Part shown: one piece after another, positions 44,185 to 52,620 of the stretch
How positions within the stretch are numbered: the stretch's first letter is position 1
How the letters are laid out: each line of letters opens with the position of its first letter
NCBI GenBank assembly: GCA_000621425.1
Contig: KK211275.1
Span: 784,523-848,522, forward strand
DNA from: Lachnospiraceae bacterium AB2028
GTDB lineage: Bacteria; Bacillota; Clostridia; Lachnospirales; Lachnospiraceae
DNA: 64,000 nucleotides
Reading direction: 5' to 3'
Notes under the pieces: generated by a model
The model's database searches: none
Told to the model about the DNA's origin: nothing
The model's input: the letters and a program-made list of their open reading frames with translations, nothing else
Position numbers and translations under genes: made by a program

Positions 44185-44249
44185 CTGTTTTAATTACATT
44201 GATCTTTAAGCCGAAAAAAGTTGTAACTTAAGCGATATCCTATACCCGG

Positions 44250-44993
44250 TCACACATGAAGCTGTGAGAATATCTCGCCTATCTTTCCGTGGAAAACATA
44301 ATCAGCTACAGAGTCCCTGTCGGTAGGATCACGGTTTATAAGCACCAGTTTCTTGCCCCTATAGTAGTCAACCAATCCGGCAGCCGGATAAACCACCAGC
44401 GATGTCCCGCCAATTATCAGCATGTCAGCATTAGTTATAGCCCTTATCGCCCCCTGCATAACATCCATATCCAGACCTTCCTCATAAAGCACAACATCAG
44501 GCTTTATATCGCCGCCGCAGGTACATTTAGGCACTCCCTGTGATGTGAATATCTCCTCTGCCGAATGCTGCTTGTGGCAGCTTAAACAGAAATTTCTCAG
44601 CACCGATCCATGCAGTTCATATACGACTTTTGAACCGGCTGACTGATGCAGTCCGTCAATATTCTGGGTAACCACAGCCTTAAGCTTTCCTGCAGCTTCC
44701 AGCTCAGCCAAGAACTTATGGGCAGCATTAGGCTCTGCCTTAGGAACATCAGGAGTTCCTACCACCTTAAGTAAGAGCTTATCCCGATAAAACTCATAGA
44801 ATTCTTCCTTATGCGTCACGTAGAAACTATGGGAAAGCATGGTCTCAGGCGGATATTTGAATTTCTGATGGTAAAGGCCGTCCACGCTCCTAAAGTCAGG
44901 TATTCCGCTTTCAGTTGAAACTCCGGCACCACCGAAAAAAACTATGTTATTTGAACTGTCTATCAGTTCCTGCAGTTTTTCAATATCCAACAT
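44250..44993 (-). CDS. NAD-dependent protein deacylase (sirtuin)
   Basis: Removes acyl groups from lysines using NAD; 247 aa. The NAD site GAGVSTESGIPDFR lies at 22-35, TQNIDGLH follows, ELHGS holds the catalytic His, and a zinc ribbon has CLSCHKQ and CTCGG. No residues that would mark a desuccinylase were checked. GGAGGG precedes the ATG. It follows aspS by 33 bp and is last in that transcript. Confidence 0.95.
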   Translation of the reverse strand: MLDIEKLQELIDSSNNIVFFGGAGVSTESGIPDFRSVDGLYHQKFKYPPETMLSHSFYVTHKEEFYEFYRDKLLLKVVGTPDVPKAEPNAAHKFLAELEAAGKLKAVVTQNIDGLHQSAGSKVVYELHGSVLRNFCLSCHKQHSAEEIFTSQGVPKCTCGGDIKPDVVLYEEGLDMDVMQGAIRAITNADMLIIGGTSLVVYPAAGLVDYYRGKKLVLINRDPTDRDSVADYVFHGKIGEIFSQLHV

Positions 44994-45026
44994 GCGTAAC
45001 CCTCCTCTACATTTTTTGCCTTGCTT

Positions 45027-46790
45027 TTACTCTTCCTCTACATCCTTTACAGCAATATGAATCTCGTCAAGCTGTTTCTGTTCTACTGTCGCAGGTGCGC
45101 CCATCATTATATCCTGGGCCTGCTTGTTCATAGGGAAAGGAATAATCTCCCTGATGGAATCCTCACCCACAAGAAGCATTACCATCCTGTCAACACCGGG
45201 TGCGATACCTGCGTGAGGTGGAGCACCGTAGCAGAATGCGTTATACATAGCAGGGAACTTAGCCTTCACATCATCCTCGCCAAGTCCCACAAGCTTAAAT
45301 GCCTTAACCATTATCTCCGGATCATGGTTTCTCACAGCACCGCTGGAAAGCTCTACGCCATTGCAAACCAGGTCATACTGGTATGCCAATATGCTTAATG
45401 GATCTTCAGCATCAAGTGCCTCAGCTCCGCCCTGGGGCATTGAGAACGGATTGTGGCAGAACTCAAGCTCACCTGATTCCTCACCGATCTCATACATAGG
45501 AAAATCCACTATCCAGCAGAATTCATAGCATTCCTTGTCAAAGTGGCCTTCTGACGCCTGACCGAGAACACGTCTCAGTACGCCTGCAGTCTTTATCGCT
45601 GCGCCCTTCTTGCCAGCACTTACAGCAATAAAGCTGCCGGGCTTTAATCCCAGCTTTTCATTAAGCTCAGCCTTGATGTCTGCAAGGAACTTTGAAATTC
45701 CGCCTACATACTCGCCGTTTTCATCTACCCTGAACCAATATGACTTGTTACCGCTCTCAGTCTCAACATCAGCGATCATCTTGTCGATTTCTTTACGGGT
45801 AGCCTTGTATCCGTCAGTAACAACAGCCTTTATAACAGCATCCTTAAAAGGCTCAAACTCAGTACGTCCAAGAAGCTCTGTCACATCCTGAACGATCAGG
45901 TCGATACGCAGGTCAGGCTTGTCCGTACCGTATTTCTCCAAGCTCTCAAGATAAGGTATTCTCTTGAAAGGAACCTGGGATGCCCTGTTGTACGTTCCGT
46001 ATTTCTCAAATACAGGAGGAAGAACCTTTTCAATAACGCTGAACACATCCTCCTGTCCTGCAAAAGCCATCTCCATATCCAGCTGGTAAAACTCTCCCGG
46101 GCTCCTGTCGGCCCTGGCATCCTCATCCCTGAAACAGGGAGCAATCTGGAAATATCTGTCAAAGCCTGATGCCATAAGAATCTGTTTGAACTGCTGGGGT
46201 GCCTGGGGCAACGCATAAAAATGTCCCGGGAACTTTCTTGAAGGTACGAGATAGTCTCTTGCCCCTTCCGGCGATGAACAGGTAAGTATAGGGGTGGTTA
46301 TCTCGGTAAAATCCTCTGCATTCATGCGGTTTCTAAGCTCAGTTACTACCTTGCTCCTAAGAATTATCCTGTCCTTAACCTCAGGATTTCTTAAGTCAAG
46401 ATATCTGTACTTTAACCTAAAATTCTCATCAGCATTTCTGGATTGTCTTATTTCAAAAGGCAACTCATTGTATATGCACTTTCCAAGAATCTTTACTTCT
46501 GTGGGAACTACTTCTATATCGCCGGTGGCAAGCTTGTCCGTCTTGTTGGAACGCTCCCTTACCACGCCGGTAATCTGAATAGTAGACTCCTTATTTATAC
46601 CATCCAGCTTTGAGAGCATTTCCTCGTCCTCGAATACCAGCTGGGTCACTCCATAGAAATCCCTGAGTATCAGGAATGCGAGATTTTTGCTCACCTGTCT
46701 TAAGTTTTCATACCATCCGGCAAGGGTTACTGTCTTTCCAACATCGGAAAGTCTCAGTTCATTACAGGTGTGTGTTCTTGATTGTATCAT
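45027..46790 (-). CDS. aspS: Aspartate-tRNA ligase
   Basis: Class II synthetase for Asp-tRNA, 587 aa, bacterial type. The N-terminal OB fold binds the anticodon (VTLAGWYENLRQVSKNLAFLILRD). Motif 2 is FRDEDARADRSPGEFYQLD. The bacterial GAD insertion lies in the middle, and motif 3 is in PHAGIAPGVDRMVMLL. GGGAG precedes the ATG. Whether it also makes Asp-tRNA-Asn cannot be read directly. A nested hairpin occupies the leader. The sirtuin gene follows. Confidence 0.97.
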   Translation of the reverse strand: MIQSRTHTCNELRLSDVGKTVTLAGWYENLRQVSKNLAFLILRDFYGVTQLVFEDEEMLSKLDGINKESTIQITGVVRERSNKTDKLATGDIEVVPTEVKILGKCIYNELPFEIRQSRNADENFRLKYRYLDLRNPEVKDRIILRSKVVTELRNRMNAEDFTEITTPILTCSSPEGARDYLVPSRKFPGHFYALPQAPQQFKQILMASGFDRYFQIAPCFRDEDARADRSPGEFYQLDMEMAFAGQEDVFSVIEKVLPPVFEKYGTYNRASQVPFKRIPYLESLEKYGTDKPDLRIDLIVQDVTELLGRTEFEPFKDAVIKAVVTDGYKATRKEIDKMIADVETESGNKSYWFRVDENGEYVGGISKFLADIKAELNEKLGLKPGSFIAVSAGKKGAAIKTAGVLRRVLGQASEGHFDKECYEFCWIVDFPMYEIGEESGELEFCHNPFSMPQGGAEALDAEDPLSILAYQYDLVCNGVELSSGAVRNHDPEIMVKAFKLVGLGEDDVKAKFPAMYNAFCYGAPPHAGIAPGVDRMVMLLVGEDSIREIIPFPMNKQAQDIMMGAPATVEQKQLDEIHIAVKDVEEE

Positions 46791-46811
46791 TTTGTTTCTC
46801 CCTATTTTCCT

Positions 46812-46844
46812 AACTGTACTGACCGTCCGCCGGTCCCCACAGTT
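46812..46844 (-). promoter_or_regulatory. Nested hairpin in the aspS leader
   Basis: AACTGT (46812-46817) with ACAGTT (46839-46844) encloses GACCG (46821-46825) with CGGTC (46831-46835) around a 5-nt loop; a symmetric 3x3 internal loop lies between. It is about 20 nt before the aspS ATG, with no T-run and no T-box features. Confidence 0.5.
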
Positions 46845-46887
46845 ACATTATTAACTTGCATCAGTTCTGACAGCTGAATAAACCTAT

Positions 46888-47343
46888 TCATCGCAGATTA
46901 TCAATCTTTATGATAATGTCATCATTCTTCTGGAAAACAGTAATGTTTCCGCCTTCTATGACAGTCACCAGTTCATTTTTATTAAATATCCTGACTTCAT
47001 CCGTAAACTGGAACCTTAACAATATACCTTCCGCAGATCCTAACCTATATTTTATATCTTCAGTAGGACGCAGAATAAATGCCGTATGAGGGGTGTCCCT
47101 ATCTATAATAGTCCATATCTTAGCAGTAAGTTCGCCGCTTTTTCCGACAAATATCAGATAATCATCACCGGGCATTGATATCGGAATCTGTTCTTCCGCA
47201 TCACGGTAATGCCTATAATCAACCTTGGAAAAAGAAGACTCCTCCATCCATTTGTCAAGGTCCTCCCGGCTAAGAGTCCTTCTCTCTATCTGCTTGTGTG
47301 ACATCGGCCTACGGCCTGAAAAAACATTTTCATTATCACTCAC
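46888..47343 (-). CDS. Uncharacterised 151-aa protein
   Basis: No family recognised. The product is soluble and beta-rich by appearance, with a charged N-terminus (SHKQIERRTLSREDLDKWMEESSFSKVDYRHYR) and a C-terminal half of alternating hydrophobic strands (GGNITVFQKNDDIIIKIDNLR). A GTG at 47343 has GGAGGGG 6 nt upstream and is preferred to the ATG at 47358, which has none. It lies between recU (45 bp upstream) and aspS (97 bp downstream), probably in one transcript. Confidence 0.65.
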   Translation of the reverse strand: MSDNENVFSGRRPMSHKQIERRTLSREDLDKWMEESSFSKVDYRHYRDAEEQIPISMPGDDYLIFVGKSGELTAKIWTIIDRDTPHTAFILRPTEDIKYRLGSAEGILLRFQFTDEVRIFNKNELVTVIEGGNITVFQKNDDIIIKIDNLR

Positions 47344-47388
47344 AATATACCCCTCCATACTGATTGCGACCGATTAATTATAGCATAA

Positions 47389-47928
47389 TTAAGGGACTTC
47401 TGCTATATTCAGATACTTGTCTACCATATCAAGATACGGAACAAACAGATCCCTCCTTTTAGGCAGTATCCATTCAGGATCCAATTCGTCAAAACGGAAA
47501 CTCTTCCTCCCGCCATTCTTTGCCCTCTCCCAGAAAGGCATAAGTGCATCTATGCTCAGATAATAATAAATATCCCTCTTGGAATAATTGATCAGAAAAA
47601 AAGCCACCCCATTCTGCCGCTTAAAGTCCAGCATAAAATTTACCTGATGTTCATGGATATTCTGCAATGAAAAAGTATCCGTAGCAGATTCCTTTGCATC
47701 AAAGCAGATTGGATACCCCTGAACCACGCCAATATAATCCACCGTACTTTTCTGGTCAAAATAAGCAAGGGTGATGTGGCTGGTTTCTTTATCAATTTTT
47801 ATCGGAGTAATAGGCGTGGGAATCTTCTGCACTAGTGCAAGACCACCATCCCTATATTTTTCATTTGTCCGATTGATCATATCCTCAAAGGCCGAGCCTC
47901 TGAGGCCTCTTGATGACCAGGTTGCCAT
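47389..47928 (-). CDS. recU: Holliday junction resolvase RecU
   Basis: Firmicute resolvase that cuts four-way junctions in recombination and chromosome segregation; 179 aa. It begins WSSRGLRGSAFEDMINRTNEKYR and has STVDYIGVVQGYPICFDAKES, containing the Asp...Glu-x-Lys metal site. GGGAGG lies 6 nt before the ATG. In Bacillus recU pairs with a penicillin-binding protein gene; here it sits between a patatin-like gene and an unknown gene. Confidence 0.92.
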   Translation of the reverse strand: MATWSSRGLRGSAFEDMINRTNEKYRDGGLALVQKIPTPITPIKIDKETSHITLAYFDQKSTVDYIGVVQGYPICFDAKESATDTFSLQNIHEHQVNFMLDFKRQNGVAFFLINYSKRDIYYYLSIDALMPFWERAKNGGRKSFRFDELDPEWILPKRRDLFVPYLDMVDKYLNIAEVP

Positions 47929-47940
47929 CCGTAACCTCCC

Positions 47941-49023
47941 TTAAGCAAGGTATGCCTTGAGTCTATCAAGCGCATCCTCAGTCTCTTGATACCCCTGCCA
48001 GTACAGAGCTTTTATCTTTTCCATATCCGACTCAAGCCTGCCTATGGTTACAGGTGTTTTGGGTTCAAGGAGCATGAGTCTCCCCGCTTTTTCAAGCCGC
48101 TCCAGCTCCTCACACTGTGCGTTGTACTGCTCATTGCTGACAGTTGCAGACCTTACAAAATCCGGGAACTTTCTATACACTGTTTCAAGAGCCCTTCTTT
48201 CTGCCTTACTTATTGTTTTCTTACGGTATTCACGCTCCCTTGTCCTGATGACCACGATTTTTTCAAACCCCTGCTCAAGAGCCCAGTCATAAGGAATCTT
48301 ATCCGAACATCCACCATCCAGATACGGAACTCCGTTCATCACCACCGGCTTAGTTACTAACGGCATTGACGCAGACGCTCTTACCGCACGCTTTATGCTG
48401 CGGCACTTTCCTCTTTCAAAAAACGCCGGCTTTCCGGTATGCATATCCGTTGCCACAGTAATAAACCGTCTTGACTTACGCTTGAAAAAATCTTCGTCAA
48501 AGGGTTCTATTTCATTGTACGTATCATACAAGAACGAAAAACCAACTAAGCTCTTATCATTATAAAGAGCCTTGTATCCCACATACCTGGGATCATGACG
48601 GAAACCGATATTGAGCCTTGCAGAACGTCCTATCTGGCCCGACATGTAATCAAGGCCTGTGATAGCACCGGCCGATACACCCAGAACGCATTGAAAGTTA
48701 ATATCATTTACCATCAGGCAATCAAGCACACCGCTGTCATAGGCACCGCCCCTGAAAGCACCGCCTTCTATTACAAGACATCCTTCGGTTATCTTTTCTG
48801 ATGCATGCCCCTCAGGAATCGGTCTTTCACCGCCTGTGACTTCCACAGCGAAAACCCCGTCATTGAACCTGTCCGCCAGCCTGTCAATTTCAGACTCCTC
48901 ACAGTCTTTTGTCTGTTTTAATAAGTCTTCAAGACCATGAATCCTATCTGACAGGATTTTTTCCTCCTGTCTTAATTCCGATATTCGTTCCGCAATGTCC
49001 TGTATCAGTTCTTCCCTTATCAT
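47941..49023 (-). CDS. Patatin-like phospholipase with coiled-coil N-terminus
   Basis: Predicted acyl hydrolase (YjjU group), 360 aa. After ~55 coiled-coil residues (IAERISELRQEEKILSDRIHG) the catalytic domain has the oxyanion loop EGGAFRGGAYDSG, the nucleophile in GVSAG and DGGCSDKIPY, which supplies the Asp of the dyad. The start has GGAGAG 8 nt upstream. A terminator-like hairpin lies immediately before it, with no space for a separate promoter. The coiled-coil extension is not usual for YjjU. Confidence 0.88.
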   Translation of the reverse strand: MIREELIQDIAERISELRQEEKILSDRIHGLEDLLKQTKDCEESEIDRLADRFNDGVFAVEVTGGERPIPEGHASEKITEGCLVIEGGAFRGGAYDSGVLDCLMVNDINFQCVLGVSAGAITGLDYMSGQIGRSARLNIGFRHDPRYVGYKALYNDKSLVGFSFLYDTYNEIEPFDEDFFKRKSRRFITVATDMHTGKPAFFERGKCRSIKRAVRASASMPLVTKPVVMNGVPYLDGGCSDKIPYDWALEQGFEKIVVIRTREREYRKKTISKAERRALETVYRKFPDFVRSATVSNEQYNAQCEELERLEKAGRLMLLEPKTPVTIGRLESDMEKIKALYWQGYQETEDALDRLKAYLA

Positions 49024-49044
49024 CCGATATTCTCTCCGACTGTA

Positions 49045-49073
49045 AAACGCCTCCCGCTTTACGGAAGGCGTTT
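49045..49073 (-). terminator. Terminator-like hairpin before the patatin gene
   Basis: AAACGCCT (49045-49052) pairs with AGGCGTTT (49066-49073), with CCG/CGG inside. Only TTTT follows on the minus strand, so termination is probably partial. It is 21 nt before the patatin ATG and 48 bp after the upstream stop. Confidence 0.7.
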
Positions 49074-49120
49074 ATAATAGTTAAACCGTTATCCAACGAA
49101 TACTGCTTGCAGAGTCACTC

Positions 49121-49729
49121 TCATTCAGTTACTCCGTTTGACTCCTTGTACTTATCGAAAAGATCATGCACTGCATCACGTGTCTTCTGGCTAATCTCAG
49201 GGAGATCACCACCCCATGCTGATGTAGCCTGCTTGAAACCCTTATCAAATGCTGCACGCATCTCTTCCATCTTTTCCGGATCTCCGCCTGTCAGAGCCAT
49301 AGCGAAATCAAATATCCTCTCAGATGTCTGCTTTACGCCATAGTATCCGTCCTCGGAAATATCCTGCTGTGCCTGCGCCCTTGTAGCCTCGTCTACCTCA
49401 AGATTTGCAAAGAAATCCTTAAGATTACCGGTAGCCATCGAAAAAGCCTTGCCTTGGCCGGAGATAAGCTTATTAACTATATCCTCCAGCTGCTGGGTGC
49501 GCGCTAAATTCTCCTGCTTGAGTTTAGCTACAAGTTCTGTGTTCTGTGTGTAAGTCTTCTTAGTCGATTCAGCATTAGTCTCTTCACTGCGCTCATAAAC
49601 AACGCCTTCAGATCCTGTTGCTGATGTGAGAGCACTCTTCTCATCGGTGCCCTTCGCAGACTTAGTGCTGTCATATGCATACTGACTCTGCACTGATACT
49701 GCATTAGCCGTAATTCCGTTTACGCTCAT
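49121..49729 (-). CDS. Conserved protein of unknown function, 202 aa
   Basis: Soluble, highly charged protein. The first ~60 residues are Ser/Thr-rich and probably disordered, then a helical core (VAKLKQENLARTQQLEDIVNKLI). The segment FDFAMALTGGDPEKMEEMRAAFDKGFKQA ... GGDLPEISQKTRDAVHDLFD looks like a recurring bacterial motif I associate, from memory only, with DUF5610-like proteins found near flagellar genes. No flagellar gene is adjacent. It has a consensus promoter, so it is probably well expressed. Confidence 0.7.
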   Translation of the reverse strand: MSVNGITANAVSVQSQYAYDSTKSAKGTDEKSALTSATGSEGVVYERSEETNAESTKKTYTQNTELVAKLKQENLARTQQLEDIVNKLISGQGKAFSMATGNLKDFFANLEVDEATRAQAQQDISEDGYYGVKQTSERIFDFAMALTGGDPEKMEEMRAAFDKGFKQATSAWGGDLPEISQKTRDAVHDLFDKYKESNGVTE

Positions 49730-49781
49730 AATTCACCAATCCTTTCTGAATAAAAATGCAGCAACCTACAGTTACAGTCAC

Positions 49782-49810
49782 ATTATAACAAAATGAGCTA
49801 TTTGTGTCAA
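49782..49810 (-). promoter_or_regulatory. Consensus promoter of the 202-aa protein gene
   Basis: TTGACA (49810-49805), 17-bp spacer, TATAAT (49787-49782) with TG at the extended position, on the minus strand; the leader is about 45 nt. Confidence 0.9.
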
Positions 49811-49823
49811 ACCGGCTTGTCAC

Positions 49824-49855
49824 AAAAAAGGGACTGAATAATCATTCAATCCCTT
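49824..49855 (-). terminator. Terminator of the liv operon
   Basis: AAGGGA-C-TGAAT (from 49828) pairs with ATTCA-A-TCCCTT (to 49855); the mismatch is a G-U pair on the minus-strand RNA. TTTTTT follows. It lies about 70 bp after the livF stop. Confidence 0.88.
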
Positions 49856-49923
49856 GGTAATTTCAATAATATTTAACTACTCCCGGCGCATAATTTTGTA
49901 AACAACACCAGCAGCCGCTCTGA

Positions 49924-50634
49924 TTAGTCTCCCAGATAAGCCTTCCTAACCGAATCATCATGGAGTAACTCTTCGCCGGTACCTGAATTAACTATCCTGC
50001 CGGTTTCAAGCACATATGCCCTGTCAGCGATAGAAAGAGCCATCTGCGCATTCTGTTCTACCAGAAGTATGGTAGTACCGTCTTTATTGAGCGCACTAAT
50101 TATATCAAAAATCTGCTCTACAAGTATAGGTGCAAGTCCCATAGAAGGCTCGTCAAGCATCATAAGCCTGGGCTTGCTCATAAGTGCTCTTCCCATGGCA
50201 AGCATCTGCTGCTCGCCGCCTGAAAGGGTTCCTGCGATCTGTTTCTGTCTTTCCTTTAGCCTTGGAAACTGCTCAAAGACCTTTTCTATAGTTTCCAGAG
50301 CCTCTGCATTATTTCTTGTATATGCACCCATCTCAAGGTTTTCCTTAACGGTAAGCTGCTGGAATATACGTCTGCCTTCAGGGCAGAGAGCCATGCCCTC
50401 ACGAAGTATCTTATGGGCAGGTGTTGTTGTCAGATCCTTGTCACAGAATTTAACGCTGCCGCTTTTTGCTTTCAGCAGACCGCCCACGGTATTGAGCGTC
50501 GTAGACTTTCCGGCACCGTTTGCACCGATAAGCGTAACAACCTCACCTTCGTTTACCTCGAAGGATATCCCTTTTATCGCATGTATGCTTCCGTAAAATA
50601 CATTCAGATCTTTAACTTCAAGCATTGCTGCCAT
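49924..50634 (-). CDS. livF: Branched-chain amino acid ABC transporter ATPase LivF
   Basis: One of two ATPases powering Leu/Ile/Val uptake; 236 aa. GANGAGKST (Walker A), LSGGEQQM (signature) and MLDEPSMGL (Walker B) are intact, and EGRRIFQQLTVKENL is the LivF-type Q-loop region. GGAGG precedes the ATG. It lies 13 bp after livG and is the last gene of livJHMGF. Confidence 0.95.
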   Translation of the reverse strand: MAAMLEVKDLNVFYGSIHAIKGISFEVNEGEVVTLIGANGAGKSTTLNTVGGLLKAKSGSVKFCDKDLTTTPAHKILREGMALCPEGRRIFQQLTVKENLEMGAYTRNNAEALETIEKVFEQFPRLKERQKQIAGTLSGGEQQMLAMGRALMSKPRLMMLDEPSMGLAPILVEQIFDIISALNKDGTTILLVEQNAQMALSIADRAYVLETGRIVNSGTGEELLHDDSVRKAYLGD

Positions 50635-50647
50635 ATCTTGTCCTCCG

Positions 50648-51514
50648 TCACTCGTCCTTCTTTGATCCGAGATAAGCCTCTATAACCTGCGGATTGTTCT
50701 GTATCTCAACAGGTGTACCCTTGGCGATTATCCTTCCGAAATTGAGTACCGCGATAGTTTCGCATATACCCATTACCAGTTTCATATCATGCTCAATAAG
50801 CATTACGGCAATACCGAATTCATCCCTTATCTTGCGGATGTTCTCCATGAGCTCCTCAGTTTCCGAAGGGTTCATACCTGCTGCGGGCTCATCAAGCAGA
50901 AGGATCTTAGGCTCTGTTGCAAGTGCCCTGACGATCTCAAGTCTCCTCTGCGCACCGTAAGGAAGCGAATCTGCCTGTACATCAGCCTGATCTGCCATGC
51001 CGAATATATCAAGCAGTTCCAGTGCCTTTTCATGAGCCTTCTTTTCTTCTTTCCAATAAGAAGGCAGTCTGAAGATACCGCTCATCATACTGTAATTGAT
51101 ATGGTTATGAAGACCTATCTTTACGTTTTCCTCTACGGTCAGCTTATCAAAAAGCCTTATATTCTGGAATGTTCTGGCAATACCCGCTTCGTTGACAGCA
51201 GCAGGAGTCATACCATGGGTATCCTTGCCGCATAAGAGTATTGTACCTCTGGTAGGCTGATAAACCTTTGTGAGCAGGTTGAAAATGGTAGTCTTGCCGG
51301 CACCGTTCGGTCCAATAAGTCCCATTATCTCTGTGGCACCTACGCCTATATTGAATTCATCAACTGCAGTAAGTCCGCCGAAGTCTATTCCCAGGTGTCT
51401 TGTCTCAAGAACAAGGGGCTTGTCCATATCCCGCTTGTTTATGATGGTATCACTGGGGAGATTCACTATATTGCTTTCAGAGGCAGTTTTCTTCTCATTT
51501 GTATCAGACATCAT
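50648..51514 (-). CDS. livG: Branched-chain amino acid ABC transporter ATPase LivG
   Basis: Partner ATPase of LivF; 288 aa. Walker A is GPNGAGKTT and Walker B LLDEPAAGMN. The signature reads LPYGAQRRLEI, the normal LivG form. An N-terminal ~30-residue Asn/Ser/Lys-rich extension (MMSDTNEKKTASESNIVNL) precedes the fold. Its ATG overlaps the livM stop by 4 bp with AAAGGAGG as Shine-Dalgarno, indicating coupling. Confidence 0.95.
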   Translation of the reverse strand: MMSDTNEKKTASESNIVNLPSDTIINKRDMDKPLVLETRHLGIDFGGLTAVDEFNIGVGATEIMGLIGPNGAGKTTIFNLLTKVYQPTRGTILLCGKDTHGMTPAAVNEAGIARTFQNIRLFDKLTVEENVKIGLHNHINYSMMSGIFRLPSYWKEEKKAHEKALELLDIFGMADQADVQADSLPYGAQRRLEIVRALATEPKILLLDEPAAGMNPSETEELMENIRKIRDEFGIAVMLIEHDMKLVMGICETIAVLNFGRIIAKGTPVEIQNNPQVIEAYLGSKKDE

Positions 51515-52605
51515 GCCACCTCCTTTGTTTCATTATTACTCTTCTTTTTGTTGAAGATACCGGCCAGGATAGCCTTTACCTTTTCATTGTTCGTAAGCAG
51601 CATTACAAGTATGAGAACGATAGCATATACTAACATTCTGTAATCCTGGAAGTCTCTCAACATCTCGGGAAGTACCGTAAGCACTGCCGCTGCGATAAGG
51701 GCACCTGTCATATTTCCTATTCCGCCAAGCACAACGAATACCAGTATGAGTATCGATGTGTTAAAGTCAAATTTCTTAGGCACTATTGTCGAATAGTTTA
51801 GGGCATAGAGAGCACCTGCAGCACCTGCCAGTGCAGCTGATGTAACAAAAGCCATCATCTTATATTTAGTGATATGCAGACCAGAAGCCTCAGCCGCTAT
51901 ACGGTTATCCCTGATGGCCATTATGGCCCTTCCGGACCTTGAATTAACAAGATTCTGTACGATCACCAGTACTACCAGCAACAGAACAACGCCTGCCGCA
52001 AAGATTGAGATCTTCTTAATGGATGTGGCACCCATGGGACCGTTCAAAACGGTTGTACCGGTCAGCGCGCCGGGATCCAGTGAGAAATGAAGGCCCGTAT
52101 CATCTATATAAATATACAGACAGTAAAGCAGGTTCTTTATTATCTCACCGAAAGCAAGAGTAACGATAGCCAGATAGTCACCGTTTAGCCTGAGCACCGG
52201 GATACCGATAAGAACACCGGCAACTCCTGCAATAATGGCACCTGCCACTATTGATGCCACAAGTATCAGGATCTGCAGTCCGATATTCTTTGAAAGGGTT
52301 GCTGCCGCAGGTGAATTGGACAGTATCACAGCCTCTACAACCACTCCGGTGAAAGCTCCTATAGACATAAAGCCTGCATGTCCGAGACTCAGCTCACCAG
52401 ATATACCAACTACCAGGTTCAGTGATACGGCCATTATCATGTATGAAACCACAGGTATCAGCTGACCTTTAAGTGAGTTGCTGAGTATCCCTGTAGATGA
52501 CAGTGTCTGGAATATCACGAAAAACGCCAATACGATTCCATAATTTAAGAAAGCATTCTTTGAAGCTTTGCTCATTTTCTTTTTTGCCATTTTTTCTTCT
52601 GCCAT
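51511..52605 (-). CDS. livM: Branched-chain amino acid ABC permease LivM
   Basis: Membrane channel subunit, 364 aa, about nine hydrophobic helices. The conserved GELSLGHAGFMSIGAF and the cytoplasmic EAA-like loop SGLHITKYKMMAFVTSAALAG identify LivM. The N-terminus is Lys/Met-rich (MAEEKMAKKKMSKASK). It lies 15 bp after livH with a strong AAAGGAGG. Confidence 0.94.
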   Translation of the reverse strand: MAEEKMAKKKMSKASKNAFLNYGIVLAFFVIFQTLSSTGILSNSLKGQLIPVVSYMIMAVSLNLVVGISGELSLGHAGFMSIGAFTGVVVEAVILSNSPAAATLSKNIGLQILILVASIVAGAIIAGVAGVLIGIPVLRLNGDYLAIVTLAFGEIIKNLLYCLYIYIDDTGLHFSLDPGALTGTTVLNGPMGATSIKKISIFAAGVVLLLVVLVIVQNLVNSRSGRAIMAIRDNRIAAEASGLHITKYKMMAFVTSAALAGAAGALYALNYSTIVPKKFDFNTSILILVFVVLGGIGNMTGALIAAAVLTVLPEMLRDFQDYRMLVYAIVLILVMLLTNNEKVKAILAGIFNKKKSNNETKEVA

Positions 52606-52620
52606 TATCTGCCTCCTTTC

